NCBI RefSeq assembly: GCF_900128505.1
Contig: NZ_LT669940.1
Coordinates: forward strand, 1,398,883-1,462,882
DNA: 64,000 bases
Direction: 5' to 3'
From: Parabacteroides timonensis
GTDB lineage: Bacteria; Bacteroidota; Bacteroidia; Bacteroidales; Tannerellaceae
This document shows positions 1-8,752 of the stretch, piece after piece. Below the pieces are notes generated by a model. The model saw nothing but the letters and a program-made list of their open reading frames with translations. It had not been told where the DNA came from and did not search any database. Position 1 is the stretch's first letter. The number at the start of each line of letters is the position of its first letter. A program made the translations under genes and the position numbers.

Positions 1-603
1 TTCTGTCTTCTCTGTCTGTGGGGTTCTGCGGCAGAGAAGACAGACTTTGAAAAAGCGGTTCGCCAGGCAGTCGAACGCCAGATGCAGACGTATCCCAAGT
101 CGACATTAAAAGACCTGTATAAAAACTTTTTCCAAGATAAGTTCGGACCGGGACATATTGTCAGCGACACGACTGCAGCCGCTAATTACTTGCGCCGTGA
201 GATGGCTTCTTATACGGAAACAGAAGGTGATATCGCAGAACCGACCGGTTGGGAAGGTTACTTTTACCGGGTGAACCTATCCGTCATAAAAAAGGGGCAG
301 ATCCCTTATCCCGTCTATTTCGATGCTTTTATCCGTAGCGTGAATGGTATCCGTCCGGTAACTGTGGTCGAGTGGCAAAAGGAATGGAACCGGATAGAAG
401 CTATTATTTACTCCATGAACCTTTCTCTTCCTGGCTATGAAGAAGACAAAAAAGAGATCGACGACCGTTTGGATCGCGGTGAATATGTCGGTCATCACAG
501 TAAGATATTCGAAGACAATTACTCTCCGCATTACCGTATCATCAGTAAAGCAATTTTTGAAGAAGAATTACAACCTTTAATACAATCCTCCCAAATCGAT
601 TAA
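1..603 (+). CDS. Secreted protein of unknown function, 5' partial
   Basis: The reading frame is open from base 1, so the gene begins before the window. The first in-frame ATG at base 82 is probably internal. The first visible residues (FCLLCLWGSAAEK) look like the end of a signal peptide with an Ala-x-Ala-like cleavage region, so the product is likely periplasmic or surface-exposed. About 200 residues are visible. They are mostly soluble and rich in Tyr, Glu and Asp, with no membrane span after the signal. I recognise no family or catalytic motif. The next gene on the same strand starts 57 bp downstream, so they may be co-transcribed. Confidence 0.75.
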   Translation, partial: FCLLCLWGSAAEKTDFEKAVRQAVERQMQTYPKSTLKDLYKNFFQDKFGPGHIVSDTTAAANYLRREMASYTETEGDIAEPTGWEGYFYRVNLSVIKKGQIPYPVYFDAFIRSVNGIRPVTVVEWQKEWNRIEAIIYSMNLSLPGYEEDKKEIDDRLDRGEYVGHHSKIFEDNYSPHYRIISKAIFEEELQPLIQSSQID

Positions 604-660
604 AACAAACGACTTTCTCCGGTTGTTCTACTAGAAAAGCAAAATAGATAAAAAAAGGAG

Positions 661-1518
661 ATGAAGATCGCAATTAGTGGTAATTCCGGTTTTATAGGAC
701 GGCACCTGACGGATTTCTTTTCTGACAGGGGAGATGTTGTTGTCCCTTTGAAACATTCGATGTTTCGTCTCAAGACTGACGATAAATTGAAAGAAGCACT
801 AATCGGATGTGATGTTGTAATCAATCTGGCCGGGACGACAATCAATCAACGTTGGACCAGCAAGGCTAAGCGTAAAATAAAGAATAGTCGTGTTTATACG
901 ACACGGCGATTGGTATCGATCCTGAATGAGATGCCTGTTAAGCCTAAGTTATTTATTTCAGCTTCTGCAGTAGGTATTTATCCGGATAAAGGCATTTATT
1001 CGGAAACAAGTACGTCGGAAGGTACCGGTTTTCTGGCTGATGTCTGTATTCGATGGGAAGAAGAGGCTCAGAAATTGTCGCGGGATATACGATTGGTCGT
1101 GGCCCGTTTTGGTGTAGTTTTGTCGAAGGACGGTGGGGCTCTGCCGAAGATGCTGCTTCCGTTCCGCTTCTTTGTCGGTGGAAAGATCGCTTCCGGTAAA
1201 CAGGGATTTTCGTGGATTCATATAGATGATGTGTTATATGCCATCCAGTTTATTATTGAACATGAGGATCTGTCAGGTGTCGTGAATCTGGTTTCTCCCC
1301 AACCGTTGACGAATCGGGCTTTTACCCGTGTTACCGCTGACGTATTACATCGCCCGGCGTGGCTGACTATCCCCGGAAAAGTGTTCCACTATCTGTATGG
1401 GGAAGGAGAAGAGTTGCTGACCAGGGGGCAACAGGCTTATCCTGCCCGCCTGCTTTCTGCCGGCTATGTGTTCCGTTATTCGGATATACGGTTGGCCTTG
1501 TATAGTTTCCTTATGTGA
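661..1518 (+). CDS. TIGR01777 family NAD-dependent epimerase/dehydratase-like protein
   Basis: The 285-residue protein starts with an extended-SDR nucleotide-binding signature (ISGNSGFIGRHL, residues 4-15). It continues with NLAG near residue 56 and a SASAVGIYP segment typical of the TIGR01777/YfcH group. The last 50 residues (RPAWLTIPGKV and on) fit the DUF1731 C-terminal domain. The family is about 300 residues long and its substrate is generally unknown. The start is fixed by an in-frame stop at 649-651 and a perfect AGGAG that directly abuts the ATG, which is unusually close for a Shine-Dalgarno. A nucleotide-sugar or other NAD(P)-linked role is inference from the fold. Confidence 0.88.
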   Translation: MKIAISGNSGFIGRHLTDFFSDRGDVVVPLKHSMFRLKTDDKLKEALIGCDVVINLAGTTINQRWTSKAKRKIKNSRVYTTRRLVSILNEMPVKPKLFISASAVGIYPDKGIYSETSTSEGTGFLADVCIRWEEEAQKLSRDIRLVVARFGVVLSKDGGALPKMLLPFRFFVGGKIASGKQGFSWIHIDDVLYAIQFIIEHEDLSGVVNLVSPQPLTNRAFTRVTADVLHRPAWLTIPGKVFHYLYGEGEELLTRGQQAYPARLLSAGYVFRYSDIRLALYSFLM

Positions 1519-1548
1519 AATGGATAGTTACACATTGATAATAAATAG

Positions 1549-1582
1549 AAAAGCGATCCCTGATTAACAGAGATCGCTTTTT
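1549..1582. terminator. Bidirectional intrinsic terminator
   Basis: The stem AAAAGCGATC pairs with GATCGCTTTT around a small inner CTG/CAG stem. It is flanked by A-rich and T-rich tracts, so it can work on both strands between the convergent epimerase and beta-galactosidase genes. Confidence 0.85.
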
Positions 1583-1600
1583 CATATAACAGTGTCTTAT

Positions 1601-4600
1601 TTATTTATAGCTATAGCCAGCTTTCTTTTGTGCACTGTTGGCATTTGCTGACGGAATGATGGTGAAGCCCCACTTGTATTCTTTGTCGGCAGGTAATGTG
1701 TATTCAGGTTCCGGACGGGAATACCAGCTATCGTAACCGGCCAATCCCTCTTGTTTCAGGTCGACACATACCTCGACGAAATTACGTGGAGTGATATCGT
1801 TGATGTGTGTCTGGCGAGGTTTGTCGTACGGGCCGATATTCGGACGGTTGTTTATTTCTTCCTGCGTGAAGTTGTTCCATTGATATGGACGGTTGGTTGT
1901 CTTACCGGCATCAAAGTCTTCAACAGAGTTGCGCATTGCATTGAATTCCATTTCGTCGTCGGCTACGATCAACAGGTTTTTACCCTTACCACCCAGTGTG
2001 ATCCAACGGGTATCGCAATGGTGACCGTTTTCCTGCGGACGGACATAAGGGAAGTATTGATCTTCTGCTGTGCTCTTGTATTGTCCGATCATATAACCGG
2101 CTTTACGATCCCAATAGTTTTCTAACGGACCGCGTCCGAAGTATTCCAGTTGGTCCATAGTAACCGGCAGGCGGAAACGTACACCGATACGGGGAACGAC
2201 CATTTTATCACGGTCGCTAACCTTATCACGGCCCGGTGAGAAAGTCGCAGTAGCAGTCGCTTCAGAAATTTCAATCTTCTTTCCATCCAGATGAGCCGGA
2301 GTGAAATGAGTTGCCACATTCATAACACCGTCAGGATAGATCTTATAAGTGATCAGGAACTGGTTGCCGGCAGGTAATTTATAGTCGACGTTTACAATCG
2401 CATTGCCATCGACTATTTCAGCGGAGGCATTCGTTACATTGAAGTTACGGCTTGACAGTTCCCATATTTCCAAACGTTTCGGGTCGCCACTACCATAATC
2501 GTTATCGTTGGGTGCACGCCAGAAGTTCGGTTGGATACCGAAACCTTCATTGAAGTACTCTGTTCCGCCCACTTTATAGGAAGTAACAACTCCCGCTTTC
2601 TTATCGAATACGAAGTTAACCTTGGAAGATGTAACTTTCACATTGTCTCCTTCTTCTGATACCGTTAGTTTAGGGCCACCGGCTTTATAAGCAACTTTAT
2701 CTGCTTCAATGGGCAAACGGAACTGATCCTGTGCGATATCGTAACCGGCGGGAACCAGACCTTCTTGCTTGGTTGATGTAACGACGAAGTTGACCAGATA
2801 ATCCGTGCCTGCCTGTGGTTTCAGATCGGCTACCGGAATAGTTATCTCTTGTGAGGTCTGTGGAGCAAGATCAAGTGACACTTTATTGCTCTTGATTACT
2901 TTATTGTTCGCTTTCACTGTATAAGTAATCATATAATCCTTCAGATTAGTGAAGTAAAAGCGGTTAGTGATCTTGAATACACCATTGGCTACATTTACAG
3001 CTTCGAAACCTATATTCTGGTGAGTAAATTTTACCTCTTCCATTGCCGGGTGCGGAGTGCGATCCGGATTAACAAGACCGTTGCAAAGGAAGTTACCGTC
3101 GCTAGGCATGTCTATACCAAAGTCGCCACCATAAGCATAATAGTCTTTTCCATTCTCATCTTTAACAAGTAACCCCTGATCTACCCAGTCCCAGATCCAT
3201 CCGCCCTGCAGGTTCGGATATTTATAGATCGCCTGCCATTGTCCCCAAAGGTTCCCCGTAGAGTTACCCATCGCATGTGCATACTCCGACGGAGCTACCG
3301 GACGGTCGCTACCTTCTTTTCCAATTTCTTCCAGCCATCCTGCACTCGGATATTGAGGAACATACATATCCGTATTCCATTCCCACAAAGCACGTTCGTA
3401 GTTTACGGGGCGGTTCATCAGTTCTTTATCTTTATTTTTAACATACAGATAAGTCTGGTAGAAGTTGTAACCGTTTCCGGCTTCGTTACCCAGCGACCAG
3501 ATAGTTACTGACGGATAGTTCTTGTTTCGTTCGTACATATTCATTGTACGATCCATGTGCGGCAACAGCCATTCCGGGTTATTACCCAGTGAGCCGCCTT
3601 TGCTCAGGCTATAATACATACCATGTGACTCCACATTCGCTTCATCATACACATATAAACCATATTCATCGCAAAGTTCATAGAACTTACGGTCTTGTGG
3701 GTAGTGGCATAAGCGAACTGAGTTGATATTATGCTTTTTCATGATCTCGAAGTCCTTACGCATCAGTTCTTCCGTTACATAATGTCCGGTCAGCGGATTA
3801 TGTTCATGAATGTTCACTCCTTTGAACTTGATCGGTTGTCCGTTGAATAACAGGACTGTGTAAGGCTTTCCGTTACCGGCGATCTGATCGATCGGCTTGA
3901 TTTCGATACGGCGGAAACCAACGTTATAAGGAATAACTTCCGTTACTTTACCGTCTTCTTTTACTGTCATCAACAGTTTGTAAAGGTTCGGATGTTCGGC
4001 ACTCCAGGTTGCGATGTCATTCAGGTCTTTTGCGAAAGAGACTGTTTTGATATCGTTGGCACCAACCCATAGCTTATTATCGGCTGTTGCAACAGATTGA
4101 CCTTTTGCATCCAGTAACTCGTAAGATACGGTAATGTCTTTTGCTTCTTTGGTGTGGTTCTTAATATCCACAGCCAGTTTGAAGATACCATTTTTATATG
4201 TATCGTCCAGTGTGGAGATCACACGGAAGTCATTGACTGCCACCTTCGGTTGCGACCATAGGAATACGTCACGTTCAATACCGCTGATACGCCAGAAGTC
4301 CTGGCATTCCAGATAAGAACCGGTACTCCATCTGAATATCTTCAGTGTAAGTACGTTTTTACCCGGTTGCAGATATTTGTTGATCAGAAACTCTGCCGGG
4401 TTTTTAGAATCTTCGCTGTAACCGACTTCCTGGCCGTTCACATATACGTAAAGGCCTGATTTGGCTCCGGCAATATGGAGATAGACATCGCGTCCGTCCC
4501 AGCCTACCGGCACTTCGAAGTCGCGGCGGTAAACACCTACCGGGTTAGTTTCCGGCAATAGCGGAGGTTGCGGATTACGTGGCTTGAACTCATAACCGTG

Positions 4601-4981
4601 GTTTGTGTAGATAGCTGTGCCATGTCCCTGTACTTCCCAGTTGCCCGGTACGGTAATATCGTCCCATGATGCGGTGCTGGCAGAAGGATCTGTGATATTA
4701 GCGGGAAGATCTTTATAAGAGTCTACGTAGAAGAACTTCCATGTACCGTTCAATAATGAATAATACGGGCTTTTTTCAAAGCGGGAAGTGAGAGCTGTCG
4801 AACGGTCACCATACGTCATAAATGAGGTGCGTGGATGCTCTTTGTTTACAGCAACGACTTGAACGTCTTGCCAATAGGGCTTCGTGGTCTGGGGCGTAGT
4901 CGTACCGTCAGCCAGTACGGACCCCAATAGGAAGCAACTGAATGCTCCTGAGAGCACGGCTTTTTTGATAGAGTGTTTCAT
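1601..4981 (-). CDS. Secreted GH2 beta-galactosidase (LacZ type)
   Basis: The 1126-residue enzyme hydrolyses terminal beta-galactosides. Residues 1-25 form a signal peptide, so it acts in the periplasm or outside. The LacZ layout is visible: N-terminal sugar-binding/jelly-roll region, immunoglobulin-like region, TIM barrel with acid/base Glu500 in SLGNEAGNG and nucleophile Glu566 in SEYAHAMGNS, and a C-terminal small-chain domain. These sites correspond to E. coli Glu461 and Glu537. The length is close to the LacZ norm plus the signal peptide. It is the last gene of the minus-strand polysaccharide locus, 101 bp behind the DUF3332 gene with a hairpin between, so it may also be expressed on its own. 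Substrates could be galactans, host glycans or galactosides released by neighbours. Specificity cannot be read from sequence. Confidence 0.95.
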   Translation of the reverse strand: MKHSIKKAVLSGAFSCFLLGSVLADGTTTPQTTKPYWQDVQVVAVNKEHPRTSFMTYGDRSTALTSRFEKSPYYSLLNGTWKFFYVDSYKDLPANITDPSASTASWDDITVPGNWEVQGHGTAIYTNHGYEFKPRNPQPPLLPETNPVGVYRRDFEVPVGWDGRDVYLHIAGAKSGLYVYVNGQEVGYSEDSKNPAEFLINKYLQPGKNVLTLKIFRWSTGSYLECQDFWRISGIERDVFLWSQPKVAVNDFRVISTLDDTYKNGIFKLAVDIKNHTKEAKDITVSYELLDAKGQSVATADNKLWVGANDIKTVSFAKDLNDIATWSAEHPNLYKLLMTVKEDGKVTEVIPYNVGFRRIEIKPIDQIAGNGKPYTVLLFNGQPIKFKGVNIHEHNPLTGHYVTEELMRKDFEIMKKHNINSVRLCHYPQDRKFYELCDEYGLYVYDEANVESHGMYYSLSKGGSLGNNPEWLLPHMDRTMNMYERNKNYPSVTIWSLGNEAGNGYNFYQTYLYVKNKDKELMNRPVNYERALWEWNTDMYVPQYPSAGWLEEIGKEGSDRPVAPSEYAHAMGNSTGNLWGQWQAIYKYPNLQGGWIWDWVDQGLLVKDENGKDYYAYGGDFGIDMPSDGNFLCNGLVNPDRTPHPAMEEVKFTHQNIGFEAVNVANGVFKITNRFYFTNLKDYMITYTVKANNKVIKSNKVSLDLAPQTSQEITIPVADLKPQAGTDYLVNFVVTSTKQEGLVPAGYDIAQDQFRLPIEADKVAYKAGGPKLTVSEEGDNVKVTSSKVNFVFDKKAGVVTSYKVGGTEYFNEGFGIQPNFWRAPNDNDYGSGDPKRLEIWELSSRNFNVTNASAEIVDGNAIVNVDYKLPAGNQFLITYKIYPDGVMNVATHFTPAHLDGKKIEISEATATATFSPGRDKVSDRDKMVVPRIGVRFRLPVTMDQLEYFGRGPLENYWDRKAGYMIGQYKSTAEDQYFPYVRPQENGHHCDTRWITLGGKGKNLLIVADDEMEFNAMRNSVEDFDAGKTTNRPYQWNNFTQEEINNRPNIGPYDKPRQTHINDITPRNFVEVCVDLKQEGLAGYDSWYSRPEPEYTLPADKEYKWGFTIIPSANANSAQKKAGYSYK

Positions 4982-5015
4982 CTGTATTTATTTAGATTGG
5001 TATAGCTTAATAAAA

Positions 5016-5063
5016 GGGTATAGCAAAAGTCCGTATGATAGCACGTATACTTTTGGTACACCC
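5016..5063. repeat. Intergenic inverted repeat (hairpin) upstream of the beta-galactosidase
   Basis: Two 15-base arms (5016-5030 and 5049-5063) match at 13 of 15 positions when one is reverse-complemented. The hairpin sits between the DUF3332 stop and the beta-galactosidase start. It could be a terminator or attenuator, or could stabilise the mRNA end. There is no strong T-run. Confidence 0.5.
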
Positions 5064-5082
5064 TTATGAATTTAGATGCAGC

Positions 5083-5637
5083 TTATTTTGCTGCGTAGAA
5101 AGAATATCCTTCAGCCACCTGACGGAATGCCAGAACACCGGCCTGATTCAGCTCAACGTTCATTTCTTTACCGTCGGGCAGATACATAACGACTTCGTCG
5201 TTGTCTTTGAACTTCAGTAATTTGGTTGTTTCACCATCTGCTTCAACGCTCCAGCTCTTGTCGGTTTCGTCGAATACCAGGTCAATTGCTTTTTCTTCAC
5301 CTTCTTTCTGGATATGGTATCCGTCAGTTTTCGTTTCAACGGTGTAAACCCCATCTTTACCTTCTATTGTTTTAACAGTACCGGCATCTGCAACAGGGTT
5401 GTTTCCACTCCAGAATTCAATGGAGTTGAGAACCAGAATGTCGGCAAGTGCAGATATTTCGTAAACGGGAACAATCCAGAAAGCAATAAATACTAATTCG
5501 TTTACAAACTTACTGTCGATATTTCTATTCCAGTCCAGAAGCTTATTAGTTAAACCAAATGATCCGATACAAGAGGAAAATAATACACTGCTGGCTAATG
5601 TGGTCGCCACTAATAATGTTAATCCTTTTTTCTTCAT
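5083..5637 (-). CDS. DUF3332 family lipoprotein
   Basis: The 184-residue protein has a lipoprotein signal with the lipobox Cys at about residue 23 (VLFSSC), so it is probably anchored in the envelope. A hydrophobic stretch follows at about residues 48-75 (FIAFWIVPVYEISALAD) and may be a second membrane segment. The C-terminal half is beta-rich and polar. I recognise it as DUF3332, a Bacteroidales family of unknown function. Its ATG overlaps the stop of the PD40 gene by four bases (ATGA), indicating translational coupling. Confidence 0.8.
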   Translation of the reverse strand: MKKKGLTLLVATTLASSVLFSSCIGSFGLTNKLLDWNRNIDSKFVNELVFIAFWIVPVYEISALADILVLNSIEFWSGNNPVADAGTVKTIEGKDGVYTVETKTDGYHIQKEGEEKAIDLVFDETDKSWSVEADGETTKLLKFKDNDEVVMYLPDGKEMNVELNQAGVLAFRQVAEGYSFYAAK

Positions 5638-7130
5638 GAATTATTGAAATTGATGTTAGTAGTTAATTGTGGGCGAAGATAGTAATTATTTCGGTATCCG
5701 CCAACCAGTTCATCTCTGTTTTCTATGGGATTGGTAATCAGTTCCGGTAGGTTGAATGTCTTCGTGAAATCAAGGTAGAAATCAGGATCTTCCTGGGGGA
5801 GAATGAAGGGTTTTCCGGCTGTGCCTGTCTGACTGTCAAAGCTTGCTATATAAGGGTGTGCCCATAATCCGTCCAACCGTTTACTGCTGAAAACAAACCA
5901 TTCCCCGGTGGACGACCATGTGTGAAAACTTTCCACATTGTTGCTGTTTACTTCCTCCATATTACGTATATTGTTTGTTGCCAGATTGAGTAGATATAAT
6001 TCACTTTCCGGATGCCAGATAGAGAAATTTCCATAGTCGGAACAGGTAAACATCAGGAATTTTCCGTCTGGTGAAATACGAGGGAAAGAGACGCTTTTAC
6101 CCGTTTCGGACGCTTTGAATACACACTCGGGAGTACCGAAACTCTCATCTTCTACATGAAAAGGAATCCGGTACAGGTCGTAACGGATACTATCGAGCGG
6201 AGTTTTTTTGTCTATTGCTTTACTACGGCAATAATATAACATATCTCCGGCAGGGTTCCAGGTCGGAAAGGTCTCCATCCACTTTTCACCGTAGATGGCA
6301 GTATCTGTGATAAGTGAATTTGTTTCCGTATCCAGTATGACCAGATCCGACTCTGAATCGGATACTTCTACTGCTTTAGGGCCGGTAGAGTGGAAATACT
6401 GCTGAATTTCGTTGACGGAAAAGGCCAGGTATCTGCCTCCCGGATGCCAAGATGCATAGGCTCCGGAGTTACTCATTCCTGGTGCTTTGACTTCTGTCCT
6501 GTTTATAGTCCCTTGCCGGTAAATTAAGGTGCCTCCTATCTCTCCACGTATATGTATCATCATCGTTTCCGGAGAATTTTTACAGAATGTATGGCAGTTT
6601 AAGCAACCTTTTTCTATGGATTGGTTTTCGATGAGGGGAGTTTCCTCGTAGGAGGTCAGGTTGCGCTGATAAATACCCATTTGGTTCCACAGTTCGTAAC
6701 CCGGATAGAGTAGCCGGTAGACGAGGTAAGGATCTATGGCTGATTGTATTATCACATTGGTAATATCTGGATATTGAGTCCATTTACCGTTTTGGAGGAT
6801 GCATATCCGGATATAAAACGTGTTGCCGGCTACTTGTTTAGTCAGTTCTTTCCATCTGTCGGGAGGGATAATTACGGATGACCGACTGTTCCGGATCGTG
6901 ATGTAAGCTTTGTCTTTGCTTCCTATTTCCGTGTAATATTCTTCTCCGTCTTCCTGTATCCTGAAGTTGGGAGGAGCTATATTGGAAGGGAAGGTTACTC
7001 CGGTGTAGTCGGGGAAGATGGAGACTGGTTTATCAGTCTGTACTTCCGGGATTATGCGGGATTGAGTACAGCTGCATACTATGACTAATAGTAATAGGAG
7101 CAGGCTATTTGTTGATGATTTTGTTTCCAT
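5634..7130 (-). CDS. PD40/TolB-like beta-propeller lipoprotein with one CxxCH motif
   Basis: The 498-residue protein begins with a lipoprotein signal (lipobox Cys about residue 21, VCSC). An N-terminal domain of about 170 residues is followed by CLNCH at residues 176-180, a canonical single c-type heme site. WD40-like PD40 repeats follow, visible as SWHPGGRYLAFSVNE, PTWNPAGDMLYYCRS, PRISPDGKFLMFTCSD and HTWSSTGEWFVFSSK. PD40 propellers usually bind partners or substrates. Members of this Bacteroidales family are sometimes labelled cytochrome c biosynthesis proteins, with no function that I can confirm. It overlaps the upstream membrane-protein gene by 26 bases and the downstream DUF3332 gene by 4. 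Confidence 0.75.
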   Translation of the reverse strand: METKSSTNSLLLLLLVIVCSCTQSRIIPEVQTDKPVSIFPDYTGVTFPSNIAPPNFRIQEDGEEYYTEIGSKDKAYITIRNSRSSVIIPPDRWKELTKQVAGNTFYIRICILQNGKWTQYPDITNVIIQSAIDPYLVYRLLYPGYELWNQMGIYQRNLTSYEETPLIENQSIEKGCLNCHTFCKNSPETMMIHIRGEIGGTLIYRQGTINRTEVKAPGMSNSGAYASWHPGGRYLAFSVNEIQQYFHSTGPKAVEVSDSESDLVILDTETNSLITDTAIYGEKWMETFPTWNPAGDMLYYCRSKAIDKKTPLDSIRYDLYRIPFHVEDESFGTPECVFKASETGKSVSFPRISPDGKFLMFTCSDYGNFSIWHPESELYLLNLATNNIRNMEEVNSNNVESFHTWSSTGEWFVFSSKRLDGLWAHPYIASFDSQTGTAGKPFILPQEDPDFYLDFTKTFNLPELITNPIENRDELVGGYRNNYYLRPQLTTNINFNNS

Positions 7131-8661
7131 AAGGGCTGAGAAAGTTGAGGTAATACCAGTAAGTGTTGCCGAACTTGTTTTTTAGTTCTTGCATATCCTT
7201 TTTCTGATAAAGGGAATAATAAGTTTTAAATCTCTCTTCTGTGGCAGGGCTGATTTTGAAACCCAGTTTGTTGAAGGTTTCTTCATCCACTCCCAGACGG
7301 TAGGTATAGAGTGCTTCCTCGTATATCCGGGGAAATTCCGGATAGGAGAAAGCCCGTATTCTTTTCAGGTTTTCTGCAAAACGGATTAACTGGTTGCTGA
7401 GTAACAGGTCGCTCATCAGATACTCGAATGCCATCCGGTTAGTAGAGTCTTTATCACATAAATAATTGAGCTCAGGGCCTATGTTCAGTATGTTGGCAAA
7501 ACGAACTTTCTCTGTTTTATCGTAGGAGAGCGCTTTTAATCCGGGTAACTCTCCGGAAAAAAGATGTTTTTCTAATTCTTCTGCTTGTTTACGGTAGAAA
7601 AGAGAATGCTTTAATTTTCGGATAAAGCGCATGGCAACTTTCGGGCGGTGGTTGACGATGTTATAACGGATCAGATTAATGAGGTTCGGAGCTGTTTCGC
7701 CGAATACAACCATGGCTTCAAAGGCCCAGCGGTGCGCTTCGTTGATGTAGCCGAGTTGCTCATATACATAATGTCCGTATTCCGTTTGGCGACTGTCGCT
7801 TTTCCAGGGCAGGTACAACGATTGTACTCCCATCGTTTGTGGATAGTCGAACAGATTGTATGCTATTTTTCCGGTGTGGTAAAGGGCGAGGTTGTTAAAA
7901 TACATGACCAGTTGGTTCTTGCCCCGGTATCGTCGGCAACAGTCTGCAACCTGTTCCCATTGCCCGGCTTTGAGATGCATTTCTGCTTCAATAATCAGCC
8001 GTTCACGCATGTTATATGAAAAAATAAAAAAGTAGAATGTTCCTCCCGCATAAACAAGTAAACTTAGGATAATGAAGGAGATACGGTATTTCTTTTTTAT
8101 ATATTGAGTCACAGATAAAGCAGAGAGTGCTGGAACAAGTATAATGGCAAGTGTAATAACCGGATACATCCATCCGCATATAAGATACAGCATAGCAATC
8201 GCCGGAATAAGCAATATAAACTTTAACCGATTGGAGGTAATAGAACTTATACCCAGGAAAACTAGTTGACAAACTATCAGTCCGACCAGATAAGTCACCG
8301 GAAAGTCGACAGACAGATATTGGATCAGTAACCAGAGGGAAGGGAATAGGGAGAATAAAAACAGATCGTATTTTTTTGTTAGTCTATGGTAAATCATGAC
8401 GTTCAAAAGATAAGGGAGAGCGAGTAATAATGCGAACCAGGCTTTTCCGATATGAGGCAGGTAAAAGAACTGTATACAGAAATCGGTCAGGTAATCGAGC
8501 GGTTGTCCCGGCGTGGAAAGATGGCAATTCAAATAGGTTTGGGTGAAAAGGAATAAATGGTGTTGTTCATGATAGTAAGGTATATAAAACATCGGTCCTT
8601 CCAATAAAAGGAAACAGGTGAGAAAAAGTACAGGGCAAATAATATATTGGATATATTTCAT
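7105..8661 (-). CDS. Polytopic membrane protein with TPR-like C-terminal half (possibly DUF6057)
   Basis: The N-terminal half of this 518-residue protein has around seven hydrophobic segments, among them VLFLTCFLLLEGPMFYIPYY, FALLLALPYLLNVMIY and ISFIILSLLVYAGGTFYFFI. Residues 225-518 are soluble and alpha-helical, with repeats resembling TPR or SEL units (AEMHLKAGQWEQVADCCRRY). I believe it belongs to DUF6057, but that label is from memory. It is the first gene of a set with the PD40 and DUF3332 lipoproteins, overlapping the former by 26 bases, so the three probably act together in the envelope. No enzymatic motif is visible. Confidence 0.6.
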   Translation of the reverse strand: MKYIQYIICPVLFLTCFLLLEGPMFYIPYYHEQHHLFLFTQTYLNCHLSTPGQPLDYLTDFCIQFFYLPHIGKAWFALLLALPYLLNVMIYHRLTKKYDLFLFSLFPSLWLLIQYLSVDFPVTYLVGLIVCQLVFLGISSITSNRLKFILLIPAIAMLYLICGWMYPVITLAIILVPALSALSVTQYIKKKYRISFIILSLLVYAGGTFYFFIFSYNMRERLIIEAEMHLKAGQWEQVADCCRRYRGKNQLVMYFNNLALYHTGKIAYNLFDYPQTMGVQSLYLPWKSDSRQTEYGHYVYEQLGYINEAHRWAFEAMVVFGETAPNLINLIRYNIVNHRPKVAMRFIRKLKHSLFYRKQAEELEKHLFSGELPGLKALSYDKTEKVRFANILNIGPELNYLCDKDSTNRMAFEYLMSDLLLSNQLIRFAENLKRIRAFSYPEFPRIYEEALYTYRLGVDEETFNKLGFKISPATEERFKTYYSLYQKKDMQELKNKFGNTYWYYLNFLSPYGNKIINK

Positions 8662-8686
8662 GTGTACAATCGGTTATTTAATCGAA

Positions 8687-8720
8687 GAAAAGAGGAGGGA
8701 ATATTTAACATCCCTCCTCT
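8687..8720 (-). terminator. Intrinsic terminator after susD
   Basis: On the minus strand a 10-bp stem (AGAGGAGGGA with TCCCTCCTCT) is followed by TTTTCTTC. It lies in the 91-bp gap between susD and the membrane-protein gene, so it should end most susCD transcripts. Confidence 0.8.
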
Positions 8721-8752
8721 GACATCTGTATTATAGATCTAAATAAACAAGA

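Noticed and set aside
5016..5063. Second invertible promoter, before the beta-galactosidase
   Set aside because: The arms are only 18 bp apart, so there is no room for a promoter between them, and they do not match the crossover-site pattern seen at 13557-13797.
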